A DNA stretch of 33,818 nucleotides from JABWBD01 sp040768665. GTDB lineage: Bacteria > Planctomycetota > Planctomycetia > Pirellulales > Thermoguttaceae. Below, one piece after another: positions 24,342 to 31,460 of the stretch (positions within the stretch are counted from its first letter, which is position 1; each line of letters starts with the position of its first letter). The notes under the pieces were generated by a model. That model worked only from the letters and a program-made list of their open reading frames with translations. It ran no database searches and was not told the DNA's origin. The translations under genes and the position numbers were made by a program. The DNA lies in assembly GCA_040768665.1 (NCBI GenBank), contig JAXGMN010000089.1, positions 1 to 33,818 on the forward strand, written 5' to 3'.

Positions 24342-24650
24342 ATGGCCACAGTAACTGATATTGGAACCCTGATCGAGCAGACGCCTGGCATCCGCGGCGG
24401 TCGGCCCTGTATCGCCGGGACCGGGGTCGCGGTCGTTCGCATTGCAGGCTGGTACAAGATGGGGTGGACCCCCGAGGAGATTTCCCGGCGCATCGGGCAT
24501 CTTTCGCTCGCGCAGATCTACGCCGCGCTGGCTCACTACCATGCCAATCAGGAAGCGATCGATGCGGAGATGGCTGCTGAGGAAGCGGACCACGACCGCC
24601 TCTACTGGGAGCACCACGCAACACTTGGCCAGACGAAGACGCAACGGTAA
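24342..24650 (+). CDS. DUF433 antitoxin, copy 2
   Basis: A 102-residue protein (MATVTDIGTLIEQTPGIRGG, RPCIAGTGVAVVRIAGWYKM, GWTPEEISRRIGHLSLAQIY). It is a clear relative of copies 1 and 3 but more divergent, and has a longer tail (DHDRLYWEHHATLGQTKTQR). The stop is TAA where the related copies have an ATGA or GTGA overlap with the toxin. One base change there would also have removed the toxin's start codon. The antitoxin frame itself is intact. Confidence 0.85.
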   Translation: MATVTDIGTLIEQTPGIRGGRPCIAGTGVAVVRIAGWYKMGWTPEEISRRIGHLSLAQIYAALAHYHANQEAIDAEMAAEEADHDRLYWEHHATLGQTKTQR

Positions 24651-25005
24651 AGGTCCGCCTCTACCTCGATGAAGACACCATGGACGGCGATTTGGTCGAA
24701 TCGCTTCGCGTCCGCGGCGTCGATCTTCAGACGGCGCTCGAGGCGGGCATGCTGCGGCGTGCCGACCGCGAGTTGCTCGAGTACGCCACGCAGCAAGGAC
24801 GTGCGGTCTACACGTTCAACATTGGGCATTTTGCGCCCTCCACACGGATTTCCTCCGAAGCGGCCGGGACCACGCGGGCATCGTGGTCGCGCAGCAACAA
24901 CGCTTCAGCGTAGGCGAGCAGATGCGGCGCCTGCTCAACGTGATCGGTGCCAGGACCGCCGAAGAAATGCAAAACCGACTCGAGTTCCTCAGCGACTGGG
25001 GATGA
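24647..25005 (+). pseudogene. DUF5615 toxin with lost start and frameshift
   Basis: Where the start should be there is GTA (24647-24649) and then KVRLYLDEDTMDGDLVESLR, RGVDLQTALEAGM and GRAVYTFNIGHF. At about 24830 a base is missing in a T run; the other frame then reads ALHTDFLRSGRDHAGIVVAQ and QNRLEFLSDWG to TGA. Both ends match the intact toxin at 26830. A restart at ATG 24680 would still be stopped by the frameshift. Confidence 0.8.
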
Positions 25006-25277
25006 TCCGATAGTCGAGAGCTTAGGGTCGAGGGTCGAGAGCCAAGTCGAGAGCCAAGCCCGCCGAGGGATCACAGGGTAGAGATCAGAAAGTCCCGACA
25101 GGGAAATGACCAATGACCAGGCACCAATGACCAACTCCCAATAATCCACCAATCCATTCTTCCGCCCTGAGTCCTGAGTCCTGACCTCAGCCCTCAGCCC
25201 TTCGCCCTCCGCCTTAAGCCATCAACCAGCAACCATCAACCCGTTCTCTCCGTCCCCTTTCCCTCCCCACCCGAACG
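25006..25277. repeat. inter-module spacer, repeat-rich
   Basis: The first part (CGAGGGTCGAGAGCCAAG at about 25030-25047) recurs after the toxin at 27189. The second part (about 25088-25250) is a near copy of 26274-26441, containing CCGACAGG, ATGACCAATGACCAGGCACC, AATCCACCAATCCATTCTTC and CCTTCGCCCTCCGCCTTAAG. So the spacers of different modules share one ancestry. Confidence 0.8.
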
Positions 25278-25286
25278 TGTTAGAAT
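25278..25286 (+). promoter_or_regulatory. extended -10 promoter, TGTTAGAAT
   Basis: TG-T-TAGAAT, 39 bases before the next gene, preceded by the same C-rich stretch as at 22511. Confidence 0.65.
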
Positions 25287-25324
25287 TCAGCATAAGCCAG
25301 TCGTCCGAATCTGCGAGTCTTGAG

Positions 25325-25528
25325 ATGTCTCAAACATTGGAAATCGAAGCGCGATTGTCGCGGGTGGAGCGGGAATTGACGCAGTTGAAGTCCGAGGTGC
25401 ACCGCCTTGGTGTCGCGAACAATTGGATTGACCAGGTCCGTGGCTCATTCAAAGACGACCCGGAATATGACGAGGTCTTGCGCCTTGGCCGAGAGCTCCG
25501 TCAGGCGGAAAGCTGCCAGGGTGAGTGA
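25325..25528 (+). CDS. VapB-like orphan antitoxin
   Basis: A 67-residue protein: MSQTLEIEARLSRVERELTQ begins a coiled-coil helix up to residue ~35, followed by NWIDQVRGSFKDDPEYDEVL and RLGRELRQAE, the toxin-binding tail of small VapB-like antitoxins of planctomycetes and cyanobacteria. These normally sit before a VapC gene. Here the next gene is a MazE, 42 bases downstream, and no VapC is present, so it appears to have lost its toxin and been fused into a MazEF operon. Confidence 0.65.
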   Translation: MSQTLEIEARLSRVERELTQLKSEVHRLGVANNWIDQVRGSFKDDPEYDEVLRLGRELRQAESCQGE

Positions 25529-25570
25529 ACGGGCGCTTCGGCAACGGGCATTCCACTTTAGGAGGCGAAG

Positions 25571-25843
25571 ATGATGACACAGCGATCCGTGGTATCGGTT
25601 CAGCAGGGGGTCTGGATCGACAGCCGGCGGTTGGCCGAGGCCGGCTTGCACGACTCGTTAGAAATCGTCGTCCAGCCAGGGGAGATTACGATTCGCTCGG
25701 CCGCGGGCCATGGGCCTGCGGAAGCCCGGGCGATCCGTGATATCGAGAATGCGTATCCGTTGAGTGACGAATCATTCCATGAGGGATGGAACGCGCCCGG
25801 CATGGAAGATTACGACCGATATGAAGAGCTCAGGAAAGCATAA
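25571..25843 (+). CDS. MazE-like antitoxin
   Basis: A 90-residue protein. Residues ~1-50 (TQRSVVSVQQGVWIDSRRLA, then DSLEIVVQPGEITIRSA) form the AbrB/MazE swapped-hairpin DNA-binding fold. The acidic tail (NAYPLSDESFHEGWNAPGME, then DYDRYEELRKA) would block MazF. AGGAGG (25560-25565) precedes two possible ATGs (25571, 25574); spacing suits either. MazF starts 3 bases after the stop. The pair lies in the promoter unit of the VapB-like gene and is the only complete MazEF pair in the window. Confidence 0.85.
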   Translation: MMTQRSVVSVQQGVWIDSRRLAEAGLHDSLEIVVQPGEITIRSAAGHGPAEARAIRDIENAYPLSDESFHEGWNAPGMEDYDRYEELRKA

Positions 25844-25846
25844 GCG

Positions 25847-26170
25847 ATGAACCTCCGTCGTGGCGACGTGGTCCTGGCACTCTATCCGTTTTCCTCCGGC
25901 GCGGGTGCATCGCGGCGTCCCGCCGTGGTGGTTCAGGACGATCGCGACAACGTGCGGATGCAGAATACCATCATTGCCCAGATCACGACGAATCTCCGCC
26001 GTGCTGCCGAGCCCACGCACTTGGGGATTGAAGCAGCATCGCCCGAAGGCCGACAGGCGGGCGTGCTCCACGATTCGGTGATCTCCTGCAACAACCTGGC
26101 CACAGTTCGCGAAGACCGCATCGACCGCGTAATCGGTCACTTACCCGACACCATGATCCAGCCTGCCTGA
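25847..26170 (+). CDS. MazF/PemK-like toxin, intact
   Basis: A 107-residue endoribonuclease-type protein: MNLRRGDVVLALYPFSSGAG (R-G-D-V-V start), RRPAVVVQDDRDNVRMQNTI (the RPAVVVQ strand) and the conserved SVISCNNLATVREDRIDRVI with IGHLPDTMI close to the C-terminus. MazF cuts single-stranded mRNA at short motifs. The catalytic Arg after the VVVQ strand and the S/T near SVISC are present. No stop or frameshift is seen. It follows MazE directly and should be expressed with it. Confidence 0.9.
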   Translation: MNLRRGDVVLALYPFSSGAGASRRPAVVVQDDRDNVRMQNTIIAQITTNLRRAAEPTHLGIEAASPEGRQAGVLHDSVISCNNLATVREDRIDRVIGHLPDTMIQPA

Positions 26171-26472
26171 AATCGGCTCTCGGTTTAACCTGACCCCTGA
26201 AGACCAGCGAATCAGGAGACAGGAATCAGTGGTCAGAAAACCAGCGAGTCGGAGATCAGAAGTCGGAGATTGGAAAGACCCGACAGGAAAATGACCAATG
26301 ACCAGGCACCAATGGCCAACTCCCAATAATCCACCAATCCATTCTTCCGCCTTGAGTCCTGAGTCCTGAGTCCTGAGTCCTGACCTCAGCTCTCAGCCCT
26401 TCGCCCTCCGCCTTAAGCCATCAATTATCAACCCGTTCTCTCTGACCTCTGACCCTTGACCTCCTGCCGCCC
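26171..26472. repeat. inter-module spacer, second copy
   Basis: 26274-26441 matches 25088-25250. Upstream of it are degenerate GGAGATCAG-like repeats (reverse orientation of the CTGATCTCC type). After it comes the CCGTTCTC(T/C) tract that also precedes promoters at 23140 and 24276. Confidence 0.8.
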
Positions 26473-26501
26473 TTGCTGATGCCACTTGGACCTGCTAGAA
26501 T
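26473..26501 (+). promoter_or_regulatory. sigma-70-type promoter, TTGCTG - 17 bp - TAGAAT
   Basis: Spacer again 17 bases. The -10 is preceded by TGC, combining the two promoter styles of the array. Confidence 0.75.
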
Positions 26502-26536
26502 GAGGGGAAAGCGAGTCCTGGGAGTAAGTAGTTGTC

Positions 26537-26833
26537 ATGCCCACAGTAACTGACATTGGAACCCTGATCGCGCAGACCCCCGGCATCCGCGGCGGGCGTC
26601 CCCGGATTGCCGGAGCCGGCGTGTCTGTCCAGTGTATTGCGGGCTGCTCCAACATGGGAATGACTCCCGAGGAGATTGCCGCTGAGTACCCGCACATCGC
26701 GTTGGCTCAGGTCCACGCGGCCCTCGCCTATTACCACGCGAACCGCGAGCAAATGGACGCGGAGATAGCCGCGGAGAAGACGGAGGCCGAGCGGCTGGAG
26801 CGTGAGCATCGCGCGTCCCGGCAGAAGCCATGA
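26537..26833 (+). CDS. DUF433 antitoxin, copy 3 (with intact toxin)
   Basis: The 98-residue protein is identical to copy 1 except for I at the DAEIAAEK position and P at the end (SRQKP). The identity extends over the promoter and the first 14 bases of the toxin, about 370 bases in all. Its stop overlaps the toxin ATG (ATGA at 26830-26833). It is the antitoxin of the only complete DUF433-DUF5615 pair here. Confidence 0.9.
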   Translation: MPTVTDIGTLIAQTPGIRGGRPRIAGAGVSVQCIAGCSNMGMTPEEIAAEYPHIALAQVHAALAYYHANREQMDAEIAAEKTEAERLEREHRASRQKP

Positions 26834-27189
26834 ACATCCGCCTCTTCTTCGACGTCGACGCCACGCGGCATTCGGTCGTGATCGGGTTGCGCAGCCGAGG
26901 TGTGGACGTCTTGACCTCCTTGGAGGCCGGCACGACCGAGGAAACGGACGACGCGCAACTGGCCTTCGCCACGGCGCAGGGCAGGGTCATTTACTCCTTC
27001 AACGTTGGTGATTTTTGCGATCTCCACTCCCGCTGGCTCTCCGCCGAACGCCCCCACGCCGGGATCGTCTTGGCCCAGCAGCAGCAGCTCGCGGTCGGCG
27101 AGCAAATCCGAAGACTGGTGCGCTTCGTCAACGCCCTCTCGCCCGAGGACATGCAAAACCGACTCGAGTTCCTCAGCGACTGGGGATGA
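26830..27189 (+). CDS. DUF5615 PIN-like toxin, intact
   Basis: A 119-residue protein: MNIRLFFDVDATRHSVVIGL starts with the strand and acidic residue (F-D-V-D) typical of PIN-like toxins; RGVDVLTSLEAGTTEETDDA is the conserved G-V-D-V-L...D segment, VIYSFNVGDFCDLHSRWLSA has the second acidic region, and AGIVLAQQQQLAVGEQIRRL and NRLEFLSDWG finish it. VapC45-like toxins are predicted ribonucleases that act on tRNA or rRNA. No frameshift is seen. The pseudogene at 24647 is its decayed relative and the five codons at 23497 are another. Confidence 0.85.
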   Translation: MNIRLFFDVDATRHSVVIGLRSRGVDVLTSLEAGTTEETDDAQLAFATAQGRVIYSFNVGDFCDLHSRWLSAERPHAGIVLAQQQQLAVGEQIRRLVRFVNALSPEDMQNRLEFLSDWG

Positions 27190-27329
27190 TTCGATAGTTG
27201 AGAGCTGAGGGTCGAGGGTCGAGAGCCAAGCCGGCCGAGAGATCACAGGGCAGGGATCAGGAAGTCCCGACAGGGAAATGACCAATCAGTTTTCAGTAAT
27301 CAGTTTTCAGGCTGACCTCTGACTCCTGC

Positions 27330-27490
27330 GCCCTGACCTCCGACCTCCGACCTCCGACCTCCGACCTCCGACCTCCGACCTCCGACCTCCGACCTCCGAC
27401 CTCCGACCTCCGACCTCTGACCTCTGACCCCTGACCCCTGACCACTGACCCCTGACCACTGACCTCTGACTCCTGACCTCTGACTCCTGA
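27330..27490 (+). repeat. 7-bp array of mixed units NNN-C(T/C)GA, about 23 units
   Basis: In phase throughout: first about eleven CCTCCGA, then CCTCTGA, CCCCTGA, CCACTGA and CTCCTGA units. The first three bases vary; the last four are CTGA or CCGA. A 27330 array and the 2783 array thus follow the same rule with different triplets. It lies between the DUF5615 toxin spacer and the promoter of the next module. Confidence 0.9.
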
Positions 27491-27516
27491 CCCCCTTTCC
27501 CCTCCCCACCCGATCG

Positions 27517-27525
27517 TGCTAGAAT
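27517..27525 (+). promoter_or_regulatory. extended -10 promoter, TGCTAGAAT
   Basis: Same box as at 22511, with the upstream CCCCTCCCCACCCGATC context conserved. A transcript would start near 27532, which excludes the GTG at 27533 as a comfortable start and favours ATG 27572. Confidence 0.65.
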
Positions 27526-27571
27526 TCAAAGTGTGGGCAGACAACGTAGCGTCGATCGGAACGATTTCATC

Positions 27572-27832
27572 ATGGCAACGACAGAGTATCTGGACCGAAT
27601 GCTCGATCCCTTCACAGACTGCCTTACTCCGGACGCGGCCAGACGGGTCGCCGCTTGGCGTCTGGATCCGCAGACTGAGGCACGTATCGACGCGCTTGCC
27701 GATAAGTGCACCGAGGGCGAACTCACCCCCGAGGAACGCGACGAGTACGAAACCTATGTTCGCGCCGGGACGTTATTGTCGATCTTGCAGGCTAAGGCCC
27801 GTGGTCTTCTGGCTCGCGGTTCGGAACCCTGA
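27572..27832 (+). CDS. small helical protein preceding HNH nuclease gene
   Basis: An 86-residue protein: MATTEYLDRMLDPFTDCLTP, DPQTEARIDALADKCTEGEL and TPEERDEYETYVRAGTLLSI ending LQAKARGLLARGSEP. It is related to the protein at 22822 (same 'ELT-x-E-E ... QAKAR' end). The stop overlaps the ATG of the HNH gene (TGATG at 27830-27834). As the first gene of a translationally coupled pair with a nuclease, it may be an immunity or antitoxin-like partner, but the family's function is not known. Confidence 0.7.
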   Translation: MATTEYLDRMLDPFTDCLTPDAARRVAAWRLDPQTEARIDALADKCTEGELTPEERDEYETYVRAGTLLSILQAKARGLLARGSEP

Positions 27833-28001
27833 TGGACACCGCTCTGGCGGCACATGTGCGGGCTCGGGCGGCGAACCGGTGCGAGTACTGCCGCTTCCAC
27901 CAAGATCACTCGGTCGTCCGATTTCACATCGAACACATCATTCCGCGGAAACACGGGGGTGACACCGTCTCAGGGAATCTCGCGCTGGCATGTAGCCAAT
28001 G
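27832..28001 (+). pseudogene. HNH endonuclease gene, 5' part (split by insertion)
   Basis: 56 codons before the junction: MDTALAAHVRARAANRCEYC, RFHQDHSVVRFHIEHIIPRK and HGGDTVSGNLALACSQ. C17-x-x-C20 and the HIEHIIPRKHGG active-site box are seen. The reading frame then enters the mobile element and stops after WNVQA. Joined to 30567-30810 the gene would be 137 residues with a second C54-x-x-C57 pair. HNH enzymes of this type are nucleases; this one is inactivated. Confidence 0.9.
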
Positions 28002-28020
28002 GAACGTGCAGGCATGATGC
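27985..28020. other. left attachment site of the serine-recombinase element
   Basis: HNH sequence ends ...TAGCCAATG and element sequence begins GAACGTGCAGG. The TG at 28000-28001 recurs at the right end (30565-30566). This two-base repeat is what a serine recombinase leaves. Confidence 0.8.
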
Positions 28021-28082
28021 ATTCCTTTGTGACAGAGATCGATCCTCAGTTTTCTGCAATCGACGGGAAGGTTGCCTTGTGG

Positions 28083-30242
28083 TCACCTCGCCGTTTTCCG
28101 TTTCTTCGGCGTTTTTAGCTTGCTGGAATAGGCGTTGATGCCACGGCGGCTGTCGGCAAGGAGTTGACGTAGGCGGCGCACTTCGTCTTGATCTGCCCAG
28201 AGAATCCAACGGCGTTGTACCGGCGTCCGACGGGCGTGCAGCCAACCTCGGTTGGCCCAGTCGCGCAGTTTCAGATGACTCATTTTCAACTCACGTGCCA
28301 GGTCCGTCAACCACCATTCGTGTTCGCCCAGCAACTCGTCATGGGTGCGTTCATTGCCGATCAAGGCGCGACGTTTGAGCAATTGGTAGACGATCGGCGT
28401 GGTGAACTGGCCATTCGCTTTCGGCGGGTGGAAGCCCTCGGCGTTGAGCGTTGCCGCGATCTCCGGCGCAGCATGTCCGGCCTCGCGCAGCTCAGCGACG
28501 CGGTCCAGCAGGCGTTCGAAGTCGCTCAGTTGCGCGTAGGTGGCGACGGGACGAACGATCTCATGCTGACTCTCGTACCCACCGGCCCAACGGATCGTTA
28601 CATCGACGACTTCGCAGTCGCAACGAACGTGCACGGTCACGCGCTCGACCAGGCAACGAATAATCTGCTTGCGGTCGGCGTTGCTCGTACCGGCAGCGTG
28701 CCACAGCGCGGGGAGGTCCGACGCCAGCGCGGTGATGCGTGCACGCTCCTCGTCCGTGAAACGATGCGGCGTTTCGCGAGTGAAACGATCGTATTCCTCT
28801 TGAAGCTGTTGTTGCTGGGCCAGCAACTCTTCCCAGCGTTTTTCCAGGCTGGCCGCCACCAGACGATTCTCGGGATCGACGGCTTGATAACGCCGTTCGG
28901 CGAGTTCCGCATCGTAGCGCGCGCGCTCGAGGCGTTGCTGCCAGTGTTTTTGCAGACGCTGCCGCTCGCGTTCCACGTCCGCACTGGCTTTCAGACTCAA
29001 CTCCAGCGCAGCGGGTTCGATCGCCCGCAACACTTGCTGCGCGACGAGCCCGTCGACGACGTGGGCGGCCAAGCCATAACAACGCCGCTCGGTCGCTTCG
29101 AGATAATAACGGTTGCATGCGTAGTGGGCGCCGCCGCGAGGATAGGACGGCTGCATGTGCCGCCCGCATTGCCCGCACACCAGAATGCCCGTCAAAAGTG
29201 CGGCGCCCGCGCGAGGCACGCCGGTTGTGTCCGCGGCATTCCGGTTTTGCTTGATGCGTTCGCGGTTTTTCAAGAACTGCTCCCAACTGATGTACGCGGG
29301 CAAGCAGTCTTTGATCAGCACCTTCCACTGCTCCATCGGCACCCACGGCCGATAATTGTTGCCCGCCGACATCTTCCGCTTGGGATCGGTAGGCCGCCGG
29401 CCGTAGCTGTAGGCGCCGGCATAGATCGGATGACGCAGCACCTGGGCCAGCCCACTCACCGAGGGCCGATGCCATTCCAGTTGTCCCTTCTTGGCGCCCG
29501 TGCGTGCTCGAACGGGCATCTGCACGTCGTGCTGGATCAGCCAGTGAAACAGGCCGTAGATGCTGCCGATCTCGTCGAACTTGTCGAAGACCAGGTGCAT
29601 CACGTTTCGCGCCTGCTTGTCCGGGTCGAAGTCCACCTCGCCTGTCGGCAAAATCACGTAGCCCATCGGTACGCTGTGAAACAGTTCGCCGCGCGATGCC
29701 TTGTGGTCGCGGCCGCGCAGCAATCGATTGCGCATGATATGCAATTCCATTTCGCTCATGATGCCTTTGAGCCCCAACAGGAGCCGATCGTTCGCGTCGT
29801 TGCCATCGTAGACGCCGTCCTCATCGGCGATCAGCGTGTCGAAGATGGCGCACATTTCGAAGAAAGCGTGCCAGTCTTTCGACGAGCGTGCCAGTCGGCT
29901 CATTTCCAGACCGAGCACCAAGCCAACGTGGTTGAGCGTCACTTCCGTGACCAACCGCTGAAATCCGCTGCGCCCTTCTGCCGTGCGACCGCTCTTGCCC
30001 AAATCTTCGTCGATCACCAGCACGCGCTCACGCGGCCAACCGAAGGCAACGGCCTGCTCGGCAAACGCGTATTGCCGTGCCGCGGACTCGCGATTCTCCA
30101 ACACCTGTTTGGGCGTGGATTGTCGCACATATACGATGGCAAGTCTTTCCAGATGCGCCGGCTGGATCTTCGCCGAGATCAGTCGCGGGGTCGGCACGAT
30201 CACGGGTCGGGATGCCGCAGGGAGTCTCTCAGCAGTCTTCAT
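28083..30242 (-). CDS. large serine recombinase
   Basis: The 719-residue protein has an N-terminal resolvase domain: AIVYVRQSTPKQVLENRESA with catalytic Ser42, then VLVIDEDLGKSGRTAEGRSG and GLVLGLEMSRLARSSKDWHA. A recombinase domain follows (PMGYVILPTGEVDFDPDKQA to LRHPIYAGAYSYGRR, ~190-285), then a zinc ribbon (ILVCGQCGRHMQPSYPRGG, C near 358 and 361), a coiled coil (~405-500) and an extra C-terminal DNA-binding part (HEWWLTDLARELKMSHLKLR and DWANRGWLHARRTPVQRRWI). It breaks and rejoins DNA at att sites with a two-base overlap, here probably TG. Its frame is intact, so the element may still move. It starts inside the end of the small upstream frame. Confidence 0.92.
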   Translation of the reverse strand: MKTAERLPAASRPVIVPTPRLISAKIQPAHLERLAIVYVRQSTPKQVLENRESAARQYAFAEQAVAFGWPRERVLVIDEDLGKSGRTAEGRSGFQRLVTEVTLNHVGLVLGLEMSRLARSSKDWHAFFEMCAIFDTLIADEDGVYDGNDANDRLLLGLKGIMSEMELHIMRNRLLRGRDHKASRGELFHSVPMGYVILPTGEVDFDPDKQARNVMHLVFDKFDEIGSIYGLFHWLIQHDVQMPVRARTGAKKGQLEWHRPSVSGLAQVLRHPIYAGAYSYGRRPTDPKRKMSAGNNYRPWVPMEQWKVLIKDCLPAYISWEQFLKNRERIKQNRNAADTTGVPRAGAALLTGILVCGQCGRHMQPSYPRGGAHYACNRYYLEATERRCYGLAAHVVDGLVAQQVLRAIEPAALELSLKASADVERERQRLQKHWQQRLERARYDAELAERRYQAVDPENRLVAASLEKRWEELLAQQQQLQEEYDRFTRETPHRFTDEERARITALASDLPALWHAAGTSNADRKQIIRCLVERVTVHVRCDCEVVDVTIRWAGGYESQHEIVRPVATYAQLSDFERLLDRVAELREAGHAAPEIAATLNAEGFHPPKANGQFTTPIVYQLLKRRALIGNERTHDELLGEHEWWLTDLARELKMSHLKLRDWANRGWLHARRTPVQRRWILWADQDEVRRLRQLLADSRRGINAYSSKLKTPKKRKTAR

Positions 30243-30428
30243 CGCGCACCCCCTTTCCGTCGGGGGGTGCGTGAAGCTGTTGAGCGACGAGCCGGCTCAG
30301 CGCCTGCAACGCCTGCTGGCGACTTAGTTCCGGGATCACTTCCCAGAGTTGCTTCAACGCGACCAGTTTCGGCGCCGGTTGCGTCCGCGCAAAAAGGTCC
30401 CGTCTTGGTTGGACTGGTCGGACCGCAT
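30229..30428 (-). pseudogene. small element gene with frameshift (or programmed shift)
   Basis: AAGGAGG (minus strand, 30435-30441) precedes ATG 30428, starting MRSDQSNQDG. A helical ending, PAPKLVALKQLWEVIPELSR then QQALQALSRLVAQQL, is readable only in the -1 frame and stops at 30229-30231, 14 bases inside the recombinase gene. The span of 200 bases is not a multiple of three. A T5 run at the change point would permit slippage, but a simple one-base loss is likelier. The family is not recognised; the overlap suggests coupling with the recombinase. Confidence 0.5.
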
Positions 30429-30549
30429 GGCTTTCCTCCTTGAGCCGAGATACGACAAACCTGAAGCCAATCCGAGAGCTTCAAAAGAGCCGCCAGTGAT
30501 AATAGCGGAAAGCCGGCGATGGGTCGATACCGGTTAGACTTGGATGTGT

Positions 30550-30580
30550 TACGTTTGCCCTTTCTGCAACCGTTTCAAAG
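30550..30580. other. right attachment site of the serine-recombinase element
   Basis: Element sequence ends ...TTTGCCCTTTCTG, and CAACCGTTTCAAAGG is HNH coding sequence. TG at 30565-30566 is shared with the left junction. Confidence 0.8.
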
Positions 30581-30810
30581 GTTCCGACATCGCCTCACTC
30601 GATCCGGCCGGCGGCAGCCTTACACGGCTCTACAATCCGCGAACCGATCGCTGGGAGGAGCATTTCCAGGCAGTCGCCGGAGCGATCCATCCCCTTACTG
30701 CCATCGGGCGAGCGACGACAAGGACGCTGAAACTGAATCTGCCCGCCCGAGTCGAGGTTCGAAAGATCTTAACCCTCGTCGGCCGCTATCCGCGGCCTGA
30801 ATCTCGTTAA
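30567..30810 (+). pseudogene. HNH endonuclease gene, 3' part
   Basis: From base 30567 the frame reads (C)NRFKGSDIASLDPAGGSLTR, LYNPRTDRWEEHF, then GAIHPLTAIGRATTRTLKLN and VEVRKILTLVGRYPRPESR, ending TAA. It is in the same frame as 27832-28001 once the element is removed, and has no internal stop. The first C completes the second CxxC pair. Upstream the frame runs back into the element (MCYVCPF), which would give a false start. Confidence 0.88.
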
Positions 30811-30823
30811 TAGTTGATGGTTG

Positions 30824-30985
30824 ATGGTTGATGCTGGGAACAATCAGCGGGCGGGCAAGGTTGAGCACTTCACCGACCTGGAGGTTTGGCGTGCAGCTCA
30901 CGAGTTGTTTCTCGATGTGCTCAAGGACTTGGACGCCCTGCCTCGTACCCGAGCCGCCGCGGCCCTGACGGATCAGATCATTCGC
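30824..30985 (+). pseudogene. four-helix-bundle (S23-type) protein, truncated
   Basis: After ATG 30824 the frame gives VEHFTDLEVWRAAHELFLDV, then LKDLDALPRTRAAAALTDQI and IR, the first half of the four-helix-bundle family (related to 23S rRNA intervening-sequence proteins). At 30986 it meets a palindromic element and the second half of the protein is missing beyond it. Function of the family is uncertain. It lies directly after the HNH gene in the array. Confidence 0.8.
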
Positions 30986-31061
30986 GGGGACAGGTCCATT
31001 TTTCGGCCAATGGACCTGTTTTGGCGACAAAGACGTTGGCCGAAAACATGGACCTGTCCCC
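30986..31061. repeat. 76-bp palindromic element (GGGGACAGGTCCAT ... ATGGACCTGTCCCC)
   Basis: Outer arms GGGGACAGGTCCAT and ATGGACCTGTCCCC enclose inner arms CGGCCAA and TTGGCCG. The left half also contains a smaller hairpin (ACAGGTCCAT / ATGGACCTGT). It cuts the four-helix-bundle gene and could be a MITE; no catalytic gene is inside. Confidence 0.8.
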
Positions 31062-31074
31062 TTCCTGCACCCAC

Positions 31075-31122
31075 TGACAACTGACAACTGACAACTGACA
31101 ACTGACAACTGACCTCTCACTC
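31075..31122 (+). repeat. 7-bp array (CAACTGA)
   Basis: Five to six units of CAACTGA followed by CCTCTCA-like and CTCCTG units, again the NNN-CTGA type, just before a module promoter. Confidence 0.85.
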
Positions 31123-31156
31123 CTGCCCTCCGCCCGTTCCCCTCTCCACCCGCCCG

Positions 31157-31165
31157 TGCTATAAT
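31157..31165 (+). promoter_or_regulatory. extended -10 promoter, TGCTATAAT
   Basis: The best -10 box in the window (consensus TATAAT with extended TG), 53 bases before the GTG at 31218. Context as at 22511 and 27517. Confidence 0.7.
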
Positions 31166-31217
31166 TCATTGTGGTGCTTGTCGAAAAGCCGGGTGTGTTG
31201 GAAGGGAGGAGTTGCCG

Positions 31218-31460
31218 GTGAATCTTACAAACGAACAAGTTCAGGCCATCCGGGAAGGGTCGCACGTGAGGGTTGTCCCACCGGAAGTTGGCGAGGAGTG
31301 CGTCGTGCTTCGCAGCGATGCTTACGAGAGAATCAAGGGCCTTGTTTATGACGACAGCGAGGCCGATCCCGCTGGGTTCTACCCCCTGGTTAATGCGATC
31401 ATGGCGGAAGACGACGCGAACGATCCCGCGCTGGACAGTTATCAGAAGTACAAACGATGA
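31218..31460 (+). CDS. antitoxin of a MazF pair (Phd/AbrB-like)
   Basis: The 80-residue protein from GTG 31218: MNLTNEQVQAIREGSHVRVV, then PPEVGEECVVLRSDAYERIK and an acidic tail (VYDDSEADPAGFYPLVNAIM, AEDDANDPALDSYQKYKR). The start GTG has GGAGGAG 6 bases upstream; a TTG two codons earlier overlaps that site. It belongs to a small antitoxin family found before MazF genes. Its stop overlaps the MazF ATG (ATGA). The frame is intact while the partner toxin is broken. Confidence 0.75.
   Translation: MNLTNEQVQAIREGSHVRVVPPEVGEECVVLRSDAYERIKGLVYDDSEADPAGFYPLVNAIMAEDDANDPALDSYQKYKR

Larger units (their letters stand above)
28002..30566 (-). mobile_element. 2,565-bp serine-recombinase element inserted in an HNH gene
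   Basis: Contains only a large serine recombinase (28083-30242) and a short broken reading frame overlapping its start. Deleting exactly 2,565 bases with one TG kept joins AGCCAATG to CAACCGTTTC and restores ACSQCNRFKGSD in frame over 137 codons. No terminal inverted repeat is visible, as expected for this class. Confidence 0.9.

Noticed and set aside
27293..27544. Minus-strand frames with SEVGGRR repeats
   Set aside because: Same reason: the product of a 7-bp repeat tract.
28188..30443. 751-codon plus-strand open frame
   Set aside because: It is antisense to the serine recombinase, which has clear catalytic motifs; the plus frame shows none.
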